Source: a virus
Strand: one strand, 5' to 3'
DNA: 64,000 nucleotides
Virus record (IMG/VR): IMGVR_UViG_3300032053_000042
Span: 1 to 64,000 of that record
Positions within the stretch are counted from its first letter, which is position 1, and the number at the start of each line of letters is the position of its first letter. Below are positions 46,153-55,554 of this stretch, one piece after another. A program made the position numbers and the translations under genes. The notes beneath the pieces are model-generated. The model had not been told where the DNA came from. It searched no databases and saw only the letters and a list, made by a program, of their open reading frames with translations.

Positions 46153-47715
46153 ATGCCTAAAGTATTCATAGCGAATCCTACACAAGAGCCTTTTCTCCTA
46201 AGCGATGCACGCTTTTTGGGCTTCTTCGGTGGAATTGGCAGTGGTAAGACCGCAGCAGGGGCGATAAAAGCAATACAAAAGTTACGAGACGGCGACGGAA
46301 TTATCGTAGGTCCGGACTACCCTCACTTTTGTAAATCGACCTGGGTGGAGGTTGCGAAATGGCTTCCATGGTCCCGGGTAACGAACAGAAATCTTCAGCA
46401 TCCGCACACCAGTGAGAAGGTACTGAAGATTCAGACGGCACAGGGTGAGCGTAGGATCTATTACGGAGGGATGGACGACGCCGCGGCCTGGGCTGGTCCT
46501 AGCGTCAATTTTGTTTGGGCCGATGAGTTTCGACGCAAGCCCACTCGCCAACATTTCGATGTGCTCGCTGGACGTATTCGCGTCGGGCATAACCCACAGT
46601 TATGGTTAACAACTACACCGAAAGCCACGTTACGTGGGCAACAGCACTGGCTGCACGAGGTTTTTGTCCAGAAGAAGTTCGATCCGGAAGTTCTAAAGGC
46701 TTTTGCAGGTGCCAATCAGAAGTTAGTTGAATACTTTACGGCTCCTACTAGCGAGAATGCTGAACACCTAGACTCATTGTACTTGGCGAGCCTGAAAGGT
46801 CTATACTCAGGGAAGTACGCAGACCAGGAGCTCGGGGGCGAATTTATTGACTTCGAAGGTCTAGTCTTTGCCAACTTCGACGAGGATAATGGGAACGTCA
46901 GCGTAGCTGCAGACTACACACCTGGAGTGGCTATCGAATGGGCGGTCGATAATGGTTTTACGGAGGGCCATCCTCTAGTAATCCTGTTAGCCCAAACGAT
47001 TCCACCGTTCGTTAACATATTCGCAGAGTACGTAGCAGTACGTGAACAACAGGAAGTGTGTATCGCTAAGGCTCTCCAGATGGGTTATCCACTCCCATCT
47101 GTAGCAAGAGTGGACTCGTCAGCACCAGATTTGATTCAACGCCTGTGGGATCGAGGTATTGAGACCGCACAGGGCTCGCACGACGTAGATGCAGGTATCT
47201 CTCATTTGCGATCGTTTATTCGGGATGGTAAGGACCAGGTCCATATTCGCTTTCATCCGCGTTGCACGTTCTCGATTGCAGAGATCCAAGCGTATTCGTA
47301 CCCGGATGCCGTGGAATCAGGAATTTCGATATCGTCGGACAAGGCTGCGAGGCCGATGAAGGAATCGGACAATGCAGCAGATGCACTTCGTTACTTGGTT
47401 TGGCCTAAGCAACTGGCGACGTTAGAGGCTTCGGCCGCCAGAGGCGATGTAATTCGTATACAAACTGGGAGGCCTAGTACACAGGGCCAGCAGCAACAAG
47501 TCCCGGCGCGTGGGTCTGTACCCTCGTTAACGCCGGTGACGTTGCAGGAGCAGGGCAGACCTGCGGCCACAGGGACGCAACCTGATCCTACTCCTACAGA
47601 ACCACTGCGAGCACCTGTGGAACGACGTACCGGCTGGTCAATTTTCGGCGGACCACGGAAGCCGAAGCCTCAGCGGATCAAACGCGACGCAAGTCGTCTT
47701 CCGCCCGGATGGTAA
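46153..47715 (+). CDS. Terminase large subunit
   Basis: It encodes 520 residues. The ATPase domain has Walker A 'FFGGIGSGKTAAGAI' (26-33), Walker B 'VNFVWADEFRRKP' and coupling motif 'LTTTPKA'. The RNase H-fold nuclease domain has 'AVDNGFTEGHPLVI', 'ARVDSSAPDLIQRL' and 'DNAADALRYLVW'. The last ~80 residues are a Gln/Pro-rich, probably disordered tail. It is the motor and cutter for DNA packaging. Confidence 0.93.
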   Translation: MPKVFIANPTQEPFLLSDARFLGFFGGIGSGKTAAGAIKAIQKLRDGDGIIVGPDYPHFCKSTWVEVAKWLPWSRVTNRNLQHPHTSEKVLKIQTAQGERRIYYGGMDDAAAWAGPSVNFVWADEFRRKPTRQHFDVLAGRIRVGHNPQLWLTTTPKATLRGQQHWLHEVFVQKKFDPEVLKAFAGANQKLVEYFTAPTSENAEHLDSLYLASLKGLYSGKYADQELGGEFIDFEGLVFANFDEDNGNVSVAADYTPGVAIEWAVDNGFTEGHPLVILLAQTIPPFVNIFAEYVAVREQQEVCIAKALQMGYPLPSVARVDSSAPDLIQRLWDRGIETAQGSHDVDAGISHLRSFIRDGKDQVHIRFHPRCTFSIAEIQAYSYPDAVESGISISSDKAARPMKESDNAADALRYLVWPKQLATLEASAARGDVIRIQTGRPSTQGQQQQVPARGSVPSLTPVTLQEQGRPAATGTQPDPTPTEPLRAPVERRTGWSIFGGPRKPKPQRIKRDASRLPPGW

Positions 47716-47736
47716 AGGGAGATAGAAGGAGGGAAC

Positions 47737-48036
47737 ATGAGTCTCGAAATTCTTGTCGACATATTGGCTATAATCGTGATTGCTATGAAGGTTGTGGACG
47801 CTCTCTTCAAGCCGTTGTTCCTCAAGTTGAAGATCGACTTCTGGTGGCTACTCTACGTGGGTATAGCGGTAGGCGCCTTGATCGGATGGGGTTCTGGGCT
47901 AAACGCTTTTCCTGCGATAAAGGCGTACCCTTGGGTAGGCCAATTATTGACAATCTGTCTTTGTGGTGTGGGCCCATCGGTTCTTTACGATCGCCTGGAT
48001 AGAGGCGACATCGCTCGGCTACCACGTAACCCATAA
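47737..48036 (+). CDS. Membrane protein with three spans
   Basis: It encodes 99 residues behind GGAGG. Hydrophobic spans lie at ~3-20, ~33-52 and ~65-80 (LEILVDILAIIVIAMKVVDA; WWLLYVGIAVGALIGW; WVGQLLTICLCGVGPSVL), with a basic end. Size and layout would suit a holin or an early membrane protein, but it lies between terL and portal, not by the endolysin. Function unknown. Confidence 0.55.
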   Translation: MSLEILVDILAIIVIAMKVVDALFKPLFLKLKIDFWWLLYVGIAVGALIGWGSGLNAFPAIKAYPWVGQLLTICLCGVGPSVLYDRLDRGDIARLPRNP

Positions 48037-48050
48037 ACGGAGACGAGTAA

Positions 48051-49397
48051 ATGCCTGTAGTCGATCCCAAAGACCTAACTAGTCTGAGCGTCCAAGAGCG
48101 AGCATTGGAGGAATTCCGTACCAATGCCCCCATAACGTGGCGTATTGCCTCCATGGCAGACGATATGCCTGCTTACGGCTCTCCTGAACGCGATATCGCC
48201 TTGGATAAGTTCTGGAAAACTGAGCCGATCCTAGCTGGGGCCATTTACTCTATGGCAGCCAAGATCGCAGCACTGGACTTCAGGCTGAAGGGTCCACGCC
48301 GTCTTGTGAAGAAGTACAAGCAGCTCCTCATGGCTGCCGATTTTGGTATCGGCAATGGATGGGTCAATTTTGTGTTCAAAGTGGCCCAAGACATGCTCAC
48401 GCAGGATAATGGAGCTTTCATCGAGCTACTTCGTAACGACGGGGCAAGTCCATACACTGCTGTCCAGGGTGTAGCTCATATAGACTCCCAGAGATGCACC
48501 CGCACTGGGAACCCTATGGTACCTGTGCAGTACCAGCCCTACACTAAGCCCGTTCGTCAGCTACAGTGGTACGAAGTTATCGCGATGTCGGATATGCCAT
48601 CTCCTCGTGAAGAGATGTACAACAGAGGTCTATGTGCCGTTAGCCGCGTGTTACGAGCTGCCCAAACGATGCGCGACATCTCGGTGTACAATCGACAAAA
48701 GCTAGCTGGTAAGCGTACACCAGCGATAGCGTGGGTTAACGGAATCTCACGAGACTACGTTAAGGCTTGCATTGACAAGGCCATAGAGGATCAGCTTAGC
48801 CAAGGCGATACACTCTATTCGGGACCTATTATCATCGCTTCGATGGACGCCTCTGTACCTGTGCATGCTGAGCTTATGGAGCTTGCCGGGTTACCGGATA
48901 ACTACAGCGAGGACACCGCGCTAAAATGGTATATTGCGACTTTGGCTTTGGACTTTGGCACGGACTATACGGAATTCAGCCCTTTACCCGGCGGTAACTT
49001 AGGGTCAGCTACTCAAGCCACTGAGATGGCTGCAAGGGCTCGTGGCAAGGGTCCTGGAGCGATGCTACAGCAGTTTGAGTTTGCTTTCAATTACTGGGTC
49101 TTGCCAGAGAGCTGCGAGTTTCAATTTGCTAGTACGGATGCTACAGCAGAGCAGCAACGTATTACTCAGAGGAGGGAGCGTGCACAAGAGCGAGCTATAC
49201 GTATCCAGTCAACAGAGATTACACCTTTACAAGCTCTTGAGCTTGCTGTGGCTGATGGAGACGCTCCCGACAGCTTCTTAGCACCAGGAGAGGATACAGT
49301 CGACAGTCGCATTGATGCGGTATTAAAAGAGCTAGGTGGCGTGCATAGTAAGCTTGCTAACGTACAAGACCGACTATCGTCCCAGGTGGAGGAGTAA
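48051..49397 (+). CDS. Portal protein
   Basis: It encodes 448 residues. 'DKFWKTEPILAGAIYSMAAK', 'AQDMLTQDNGAFIELLRNDG', 'QWYEVIAMSDMPSPREEMYN' and 'TALKWYIATLALDFGTDY' followed by the 'LPGG...GSATQATEMAARARGKG' region fit a SPP1/HK97-type portal. It forms the ring at the capsid vertex through which DNA passes. Its end overlaps the next gene by one base (TAATG). Confidence 0.85.
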   Translation: MPVVDPKDLTSLSVQERALEEFRTNAPITWRIASMADDMPAYGSPERDIALDKFWKTEPILAGAIYSMAAKIAALDFRLKGPRRLVKKYKQLLMAADFGIGNGWVNFVFKVAQDMLTQDNGAFIELLRNDGASPYTAVQGVAHIDSQRCTRTGNPMVPVQYQPYTKPVRQLQWYEVIAMSDMPSPREEMYNRGLCAVSRVLRAAQTMRDISVYNRQKLAGKRTPAIAWVNGISRDYVKACIDKAIEDQLSQGDTLYSGPIIIASMDASVPVHAELMELAGLPDNYSEDTALKWYIATLALDFGTDYTEFSPLPGGNLGSATQATEMAARARGKGPGAMLQQFEFAFNYWVLPESCEFQFASTDATAEQQRITQRRERAQERAIRIQSTEITPLQALELAVADGDAPDSFLAPGEDTVDSRIDAVLKELGGVHSKLANVQDRLSSQVEE

Positions 49398-49975
49398 TGG
49401 CCAATCCTAGTTACACTTACGCTGGTGCTGCTGGCGCTGGCTTGCAAGTTGTTTTTAAGGCGATCGTCCCCCGATCGTGGTCGCTAAAGCACGTGATACC
49501 GGAGATGCTAGCAGAGCTTGATCATATTGCTTTCCAGACGTTCCAGAAGTTTCGCGATGTGACAGCCACGTGGACCGAGGTTGTACTATTCACGTTCGCA
49601 CGAAGAGTGTATCCTGGAGCACAGACCGCATCGATCAAGATTACGACGGACAACCTGATCTTTGGCCTTGTGAACGGTGGAGTAGAGGCCCACTCTATTG
49701 AGCCTAGGGAGTCAATGAGTAAGCGTAATCCTGCTTATCCTAGCGCTCTATCCGCTCGAGCACAAGGGTCGTATCGAGCTAAGACATCTCCTGGACGTCT
49801 GTCTTCTGGTCCAGGAGGCCCTTCAGGGCCTATAATCTATAGGCCAGGGGTGTGGCATCCGGGCTACCCAGGAAGAAACTTCGTTGAACAGATCGCAGAA
49901 TGGTCAGAAGGACAAATGGACCTGAAGCTACCCCAGGCTATTGAGCGTGGAGTAGATAAAGGGATGATACAGTAG
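49397..49975 (+). CDS. Head-to-tail or minor virion protein
   Basis: It encodes 192 residues, coupled to the portal gene. The order 'IAFQTFQKFRDVTATWTEVV', 'SIKITTDNLIFGLVNGGVEA' and the C-terminal 'NFVEQIAEWSEGQMDLKLPQ' + 'AIERG' is similar to HK97 gp10-like tail-completion proteins. The match is loose. A connector or minor head role is inferred from its place between portal and protease. Confidence 0.45.
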   Translation: MANPSYTYAGAAGAGLQVVFKAIVPRSWSLKHVIPEMLAELDHIAFQTFQKFRDVTATWTEVVLFTFARRVYPGAQTASIKITTDNLIFGLVNGGVEAHSIEPRESMSKRNPAYPSALSARAQGSYRAKTSPGRLSSGPGGPSGPIIYRPGVWHPGYPGRNFVEQIAEWSEGQMDLKLPQAIERGVDKGMIQ

Positions 49976-49987
49976 TTTAGTTATGGT

Positions 49988-51577
49988 ATGGAGGCCAACA
50001 TGCCCTATACAGTAAGACACGACGGCACGGGCGATAAGTCTTGGTGTGTTTATAAGAAGGACGGAGGCGAGAGTAAAGGCTGTAGCGCTACTCGAGCTCA
50101 GGCCTATGCACACGTAAGAGCTATGTACGCCGGAGAGCACTCAAAGGCCGACGAAGAGAGCCTTCAGGAGCGTCTCAACAAGATTCGCGCCGCCTTTGAG
50201 GAGGCAACTAAGCCTCCACCGAGTATATCCAATCCGGATGCGCCAACCTACACGTCCCTGTGGATCGTAGACACGTTCGAGACTTACTTGGTAGTCAAGT
50301 GCTGGGCGTCGGACACCTACTGGAAGGCAGGTTATACTATTAAGGACGACGTGGTCGAGATTCAGTCAGAGGACGAGTGGATCGAACTCGAGATGAAGTA
50401 CGTTCCTGTAACTAGCTCGGAAGAGAAGGCTATTGAGCCCGTAGTTGAACCTGTGGTACTCGAACCGCCGATGGACCAGTTCTATACGAAGGCGCAGGCT
50501 GATGGAAGGAAGCGGTGGGTAGCAGTATCCTCGACGGCTTTCCTAGACGGCCACAAGGAAATTGTGTCGCGCGAGGGAGTCGATAAGGGTATTGAGAGAG
50601 CAAAGAGCACAGGAGCAGGCCCACTGGTCTTCTGGCACGACGGTAGAATTCCCCTTGCGGACTGTGACTTTCAGATGCGCGTTGACGCCTGCTTAGTAGA
50701 GTCGGGCCTGTGGGACGACACTCCTCAGGGCATTGCAGCGGCGAAGTCGAACGAGGAGCATCCTGAGAACTGGGCTATGAGTATCAAGTTTCTAGGCTAC
50801 AAGGCTGAGCCTGCAATTATCAATGGTACGAGTGTACGCGCCGTATGGAAGGATATCGGGTTTGTCGAGAGATCCATCCTACCGGCGAATAAGCCAGCTA
50901 CGAGGTTCTCGTTTATTCAGACAAAAGCAGAAGGAGATGGAGGTGCAGCTATGAAGGACGAACAAGCAAAGGCCTTGACTGATCTTCTAGGAGAAGACTT
51001 GGCCAAGCAAGTGATCGCGAAGGTGGACGCTACTAATACCGCAGCTGCGGCTACTGGGGCCGTAACTAAGGAGATTGGAGCTCCAGCACTAAGCGACGTA
51101 CTGAAGAGTGTTACGGATTCTTTGGTTACCCCGACCACGCCTATAGCGTCAGTCCCTGTGGATTCAAACGCTCCAGTGCAGGAGCAGATCGCGAAGGCAG
51201 TGGCGGCAGTCGTAGGTGTCACTACACCTGTGGTAGAGAAGGCTGCGGCAGGCAACTACGTGTGCCCCGAGTGCGGCAAGAAAGCGAAGCTAGCAGAAGA
51301 TGGTCCTGCTCCTAAGTGTGCAGCCTGCGACAAGACCATGAAGCTTGCCCCTGTGGCGAAGGAAGCAGACGTCGACGTGGTCATGATACTTAAGGAGCTT
51401 CAGACCACTGTGCGAGGTCTTGCGGATGAGGTACAGGCACTTAAGAACGGCGAAGTGCCCCGCGTTGTTAAGGCCGGGCCCCCGGATTCTACGACACCGG
51501 CAGCTATTGTACCTACTCAGCCAGAAACACCAGCTGTGATCAAGAGTATGGCGGCACAAATCTTTAAGGTGGCGTAA
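49988..51577 (+). CDS. Prohead protease fused to a scaffold region with zinc ribbon
   Basis: It encodes 529 residues. The N-terminal 'HDGTGDKSWCVYKKDGGESK' module is common in phage head proteins. Residues ~165-320 are an S78/U35-like prohead protease: 'SSTAFLDGHKEIVSREGVDK', 'GPLVFWHDGRIPLADC' (catalytic His), 'NWAMSIKFLGYKAEP' (Ser). The rest is an Ala/Val/Pro-rich scaffold-like region holding a zinc ribbon (CPECGKKAKL ... CAACDKTMK). It should shape and mature the capsid. A zinc ribbon in the scaffold part is unusual. Confidence 0.75.
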   Translation: MEANMPYTVRHDGTGDKSWCVYKKDGGESKGCSATRAQAYAHVRAMYAGEHSKADEESLQERLNKIRAAFEEATKPPPSISNPDAPTYTSLWIVDTFETYLVVKCWASDTYWKAGYTIKDDVVEIQSEDEWIELEMKYVPVTSSEEKAIEPVVEPVVLEPPMDQFYTKAQADGRKRWVAVSSTAFLDGHKEIVSREGVDKGIERAKSTGAGPLVFWHDGRIPLADCDFQMRVDACLVESGLWDDTPQGIAAAKSNEEHPENWAMSIKFLGYKAEPAIINGTSVRAVWKDIGFVERSILPANKPATRFSFIQTKAEGDGGAAMKDEQAKALTDLLGEDLAKQVIAKVDATNTAAAATGAVTKEIGAPALSDVLKSVTDSLVTPTTPIASVPVDSNAPVQEQIAKAVAAVVGVTTPVVEKAAAGNYVCPECGKKAKLAEDGPAPKCAACDKTMKLAPVAKEADVDVVMILKELQTTVRGLADEVQALKNGEVPRVVKAGPPDSTTPAAIVPTQPETPAVIKSMAAQIFKVA

Positions 51578-51635
51578 CACGCTCGATGTTCGATGTGCGA
51601 CGAGTTGTAGATATACTGTTCAATTAAGGAGAGAA

Positions 51636-53069
51636 ATGAAGCAATCAGTTAATGATCTGGTCCTTCAGCTGCAAGGGCTGTTGCAGCAGAAAGACGCCAC
51701 AGGTGTACCGAATGCACAGATGTTGCACGGGCCAGGCGGTCTTTTTAGTACGTTCGGGATCGACAACGTGGTCGTTAATGCACACATGACGCCACGAGGC
51801 ATCGAGGGTATGCTTCCTGTGCTGCCTTCCGTGTATCTTAATCCCCTCTTTACCTTTCTCACGGGCTTCGAAAGCGACGGCGGTAGCGAACCTAGCGGCC
51901 CTTGTGATACCTGCCCTGGCGGGGTGATCGAAACCTGTCACCAAACAGCTACTTTCGGCCGCGTCTGCCGTAGCAGCCAGGAGATCGAAGTTAACGAGAT
52001 CGTCAACATGATCAACCGTGGTGAGACGACCCCGTTGCGGCTCTTAGGTGAGGTACTAGGTCCTGGTGGTCTAGCCCCTAAAGACAACCTAGACGTTACC
52101 GGTTGGATTAACATGGTTCTCCAGGCACAGATGGTGCTGATCTCGATCTTGTTCCAGCGTGCTCTGCTCCCGATGGTCTGGACTGGTAATCCGGCGAACA
52201 ACACCCTCGGTGGCTACGCTGAGTTCCCAGGACTGGACATGCTGATCGGTACTGGTAAGATCGACGCTATCACAGGTGTAGCCTGCGGCGCCTTGGATAG
52301 CGACGTGAAGGACTTCGGCTATAATCCGATGTACGGCGCCGACCCGGATATCGTGCGGTACTTGAGCACGATGGAATGGTACCTGCGTAACAACGCACGG
52401 GGTATGGGTCTGGAGCCAGTTGACTGGGTGATCGCGATGAGGCCTGAGGCGTGGTTCGAATTGACCGAGATCTGGCCGATTCGATACAACACGGGTCTTG
52501 TCTCTCTAGCTATGCCGAACCAATCGTTTATCATGGTTAACGGACGCGACAATACGGCCGAGCGGGATCGTATGCGCGAGCAAATGCGTATACCGATCAA
52601 CGGTAACTGGTATCCAGTGATCGTCGACGACGGTATTGACGAGCAGACCCAAGCCGACAACGCTCTTATCCCACAGGGCGAGTTCGCTTCGAGCATCTAC
52701 TTTATCCCGTTACGTGCCCGCGGAATGACCACGGTCTATTGGGAGACCAAGGACTATCGTGGTATTCCAGGACAGCTCTCTGTTCTACAGCAAACGAACC
52801 CCTACTGGATCAGTGATGGTGGAAGGTACCTCTGGACTTTAGAAAAGCTCACATGGTGCTTTTTCTTGATGGGCAAGATTGAGCCCCGAATTATCTTACG
52901 TACACCTCAACTTGCAGGTCGCATCCAGAACGTACGCTACTCACCGTTACAACACCTAAGGTCACCTTTCCAGGACTCTGGATACTTCAAGAAGGGCGGC
53001 AACGAGAGCTACGACGCGCCGACCTATTACTCGGAGTGGAATGCCAGGAGCCCCAGCGAGCATAACTAG
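51636..53069 (+). CDS. Major capsid protein
   Basis: It encodes 477 residues and follows the protease, as in HK97-type phages. 'RVCRSSQEIEVNEIVNMINR', 'WVIAMRPEAWFELTEIWPIR', 'YPVIVDDGIDEQTQADNALI' and 'SSIYFIPLRARGMTTVYWET' fit an HK97-fold capsid protein with spine, P- and A-domain strands. A Cys/Gly stretch 'PCDTCPGGVIETC' near residue 90 may form disulfides or a metal site. No identical match can be checked here. Confidence 0.75.
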   Translation: MKQSVNDLVLQLQGLLQQKDATGVPNAQMLHGPGGLFSTFGIDNVVVNAHMTPRGIEGMLPVLPSVYLNPLFTFLTGFESDGGSEPSGPCDTCPGGVIETCHQTATFGRVCRSSQEIEVNEIVNMINRGETTPLRLLGEVLGPGGLAPKDNLDVTGWINMVLQAQMVLISILFQRALLPMVWTGNPANNTLGGYAEFPGLDMLIGTGKIDAITGVACGALDSDVKDFGYNPMYGADPDIVRYLSTMEWYLRNNARGMGLEPVDWVIAMRPEAWFELTEIWPIRYNTGLVSLAMPNQSFIMVNGRDNTAERDRMREQMRIPINGNWYPVIVDDGIDEQTQADNALIPQGEFASSIYFIPLRARGMTTVYWETKDYRGIPGQLSVLQQTNPYWISDGGRYLWTLEKLTWCFFLMGKIEPRIILRTPQLAGRIQNVRYSPLQHLRSPFQDSGYFKKGGNESYDAPTYYSEWNARSPSEHN

Positions 53070-53099
53070 TCTAGTGTAACAAAGGAGGGCTCAAACCTT

Positions 53100-53801
53100 A
53101 TGACTGAAATAACATGGCCTACAGTAGTAATACTAATAGTGACCTACGATAGGCCACAAGAAATCCGAGCAACGATCCTGGGACTGATACACCATCTGTC
53201 TTACAGAGGTCAGCTCCTGTACGCAGTCTGTGACGACGGATCACCTGAAGGATATTTACAAGGTATCCACGAAGCCTTTCCGGACTTACAGATTGCGTTC
53301 TCGACGACGAAGAGACAGGGTTGGGGCGCCAATGTCAACGTAGGTATACGGACTCTAGTTCATAAGAATTATTGCTTCCTTACTGAAGACGATCAAGTAG
53401 CACTCACGAAGATTGACCTTACTAGTGGTGTGGCTCTACTAGAAGCGCTTCCAGATCTTGGCGCGATCAGATATGATGGAGTTGCAGGTCATGCACTAAA
53501 CCTCGAGTTACGAGAGGCCGAGACCGCTATAGGTAGAATGAACTACCTGAGGATTCTCAAGTCCTCGCCGCACCTGAACGTGTACTCAAATCGACCTCAC
53601 CTGGCAGCTCCGCGCTTCCATGAGGTATACGGTACCTATTTAGTCGGAAAGACGTTAGGCCAAACAGAAGAAAGCTTTGCCCATAAAGTGAGGGACCAAG
53701 AGGGACCTGACATAGGCTGCTTAACCGATGGTATTGCACTAGCCTTCGACCATATCGGGAAGAGCCGGCAAAACACCACGGAGGACGTACACCATGACTG
53801 A
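53100..53801 (+). CDS. GT-A glycosyltransferase (family 2-like)
   Basis: It encodes 233 residues. 'VVILIVTYDRPQEIRATILG', 'YAVCDDGSPEGYL' and 'CFLTEDDQV' (DxD-like) give the nucleotide-sugar binding GT-A core; the C-terminal part is atypical. First gene of the surface-modification block right after the capsid gene. Stop overlaps the methyltransferase start by eight bases. Confidence 0.7.
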   Translation: MTEITWPTVVILIVTYDRPQEIRATILGLIHHLSYRGQLLYAVCDDGSPEGYLQGIHEAFPDLQIAFSTTKRQGWGANVNVGIRTLVHKNYCFLTEDDQVALTKIDLTSGVALLEALPDLGAIRYDGVAGHALNLELREAETAIGRMNYLRILKSSPHLNVYSNRPHLAAPRFHEVYGTYLVGKTLGQTEESFAHKVRDQEGPDIGCLTDGIALAFDHIGKSRQNTTEDVHHD

Positions 53802-54396
53802 CGTCGTACCTTGGGACGAGGGAAATGTTGCGAAGGCTATTGACACGTACTGGCTTACAAGCCCAATGGAAATAGAGTGGCGACGCCTTCTTATCGAGGA
53901 TATGAAGCAAACGGTATTTACAGAACCAAGACCTTATCCAATCCTAGAGGTAGGTTGTGGTAGTGGTCTAATCTACGAGGCGATGGAGCTAGCAGGCTTA
54001 ACGACTCCAGAGCTGTACGTGGGTGGAGATGTCAGTAAGTCAATGTTGGAGCTTGCTCGGTCTAGGTACGATGCTACCTTTCAAGAGCTCGACGGGCTTA
54101 AGCTACCATTCGAGGACCGCTCACAGGAGAACGTGATTTGTGTTAGCGTACTACAGCACCTACCAGACTACCAACAGGCGTTACTTGAGCTATTAAGGGT
54201 TACGCGTAAGCGTCTGTACATAGCCCTGTGGATGCGTGACAGCGCTGGGGATGATATCCAGTTCGGTGGAAAGTTCTTTAACAACACATATTCGCTACGG
54301 CTTTTTAGTAAGCTAACGCAGAGTAAGCAGCCTACCATACGACACCTATACCTCTCGAACTATTCTGTGCTCTTTGTACAGAAGGAGCGAAAGTGA
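53794..54396 (+). CDS. Class I SAM methyltransferase
   Basis: It encodes 200 residues. 'ILEVGCGSGLIYEAMELAGL' is the SAM-binding motif I; 'YVGGDVSKSMLELARSRY' motif post I; 'SVLQHLPDYQQALLELLRVT' motif region IV-V. It likely methylates a sugar or another small acceptor made by the surrounding genes. The target cannot be read from the sequence. Confidence 0.8.
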   Translation: MTDVVPWDEGNVAKAIDTYWLTSPMEIEWRRLLIEDMKQTVFTEPRPYPILEVGCGSGLIYEAMELAGLTTPELYVGGDVSKSMLELARSRYDATFQELDGLKLPFEDRSQENVICVSVLQHLPDYQQALLELLRVTRKRLYIALWMRDSAGDDIQFGGKFFNNTYSLRLFSKLTQSKQPTIRHLYLSNYSVLFVQKERK

Positions 54397-54935
54397 ACTA
54401 CGCGGTGGGTGGGAGAGTGCGATTACGACCAGTAGAGATTAAAGACGATGAGTACATCGTGCGGTGGCGGAATACCGACCGCTTAGCTTTTTTCGATCAG
54501 ACTGTAGTCACACCTGACACCCACCGTCTTTTCGTGGAGAATCGCAAGTCTCACGATCTCGTATGGATGGTCGAAGCAGGTTCGTGGACTGTGGGAATGG
54601 TTAGTCTGACAGTCGACGTAGTCAATGCTACCGCCGAGTTTGGTAGACTGTACATCGCTCAGGGCTTTCGTAGGCAGCGACTGGGTACAGAGGCTTCTTA
54701 CACCGCTCTCGCCTATGGCTTCGAGCTACTACGTCTACAATCGATCTGGCTGCTAGCCCGTTCGGACAACAAGGAGGTTCGGCGGATGTACGATAACATG
54801 GGATGGTGTGCTGAGCTAGCAAAGCTCGACGTGATTCGTATGACGTACAAGAATACGTACTGGGCTCTAGAGGGTCGTAATCGTTTTATGAGGGACTTTG
54901 GAGTAAACCTTGATCCGCATCTTGACACTATTTAA
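54393..54935 (+). CDS. GNAT N-acetyltransferase
   Basis: It encodes 180 residues from a GTG overlapping the upstream stop (GTGA), behind GAAGGAG. 'RVRLRPVEIKDDEYIVRWRN', 'RLYIAQGFRRQRLGTEASYT' (Q/RxxGxG/A loop, partly degenerate) and 'ARSDNKEVRRMYDNMGW' are RimJ/RimL-type signatures. In a sugar gene block it likely acetylates an amino sugar, as WecD-type enzymes do. Confidence 0.75.
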   Translation: MNYAVGGRVRLRPVEIKDDEYIVRWRNTDRLAFFDQTVVTPDTHRLFVENRKSHDLVWMVEAGSWTVGMVSLTVDVVNATAEFGRLYIAQGFRRQRLGTEASYTALAYGFELLRLQSIWLLARSDNKEVRRMYDNMGWCAELAKLDVIRMTYKNTYWALEGRNRFMRDFGVNLDPHLDTI

Positions 54936-55554
54936 TAAAGCTCAGCTCGTACTAGAGGCCATAGCTAGCGTGGAGGCACAGACTCGACGCGATTATATCC
55001 ACTTTGCAAGACCAGATACTTATCGTGCGCGCGATGGCAGATATCCACCGGCAGTCTATTATAATGAGATGGCAAGAATAGCTCCGATGGAAGATTACAT
55101 TAGTTGGTTATCGGATGATGATCTTTTGTTCCCTAATTACGTAGCTGATCTAGCAGGACATCTAGACGCGCATCCTGAGATCGATTGTGTATATGGTGGT
55201 AGCAAGCACGTTCTACACGAGCCACCACAGGAGGATAGACTGATACGAAACCTTCCGCAGCAGTGGCCGTTTCCATTGTTCAACGCCGAGCTTTCACCCT
55301 TTTGTCAGATCGACGGTGGACAGTTTATGATTCGACGGTCGGGCCTGGAGAAGATTCCGTATCCGTGGTATCCTGAGGACGCTGCAAGTGCGAGTGGATG
55401 TGATGCAATCTTTATGCGTAAGATCTCGCAGTACTTTCCGATGTATCCGATACCGGTCTTCGTTATGACTAATCGGGCGACTTCTGCTAGTTGCCACACT
55501 GTGGCAGTTCGTGGACATCTAGAGAAGGGCGTTGGATGGAAACCTTATGGGTGA
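54910..55554 (+). CDS. Glycosyltransferase-like protein (GT2 type), TTG start
   Basis: It encodes 214 residues; the start is a TTG with GGAG seven bases ahead, overlapping the acetyltransferase gene by 26 bases. 'ILTLFNKAQLVLEAIASVEA' and 'YISWLSDDDLLFPNYVADLA' (DDD) fit a GT-A core with a short N-terminal strand. The region between is shorter than usual, so the nucleotide-binding part is reduced. Confidence 0.6.
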   Translation: MIRILTLFNKAQLVLEAIASVEAQTRRDYIHFARPDTYRARDGRYPPAVYYNEMARIAPMEDYISWLSDDDLLFPNYVADLAGHLDAHPEIDCVYGGSKHVLHEPPQEDRLIRNLPQQWPFPLFNAELSPFCQIDGGQFMIRRSGLEKIPYPWYPEDAASASGCDAIFMRKISQYFPMYPIPVFVMTNRATSASCHTVAVRGHLEKGVGWKPYG

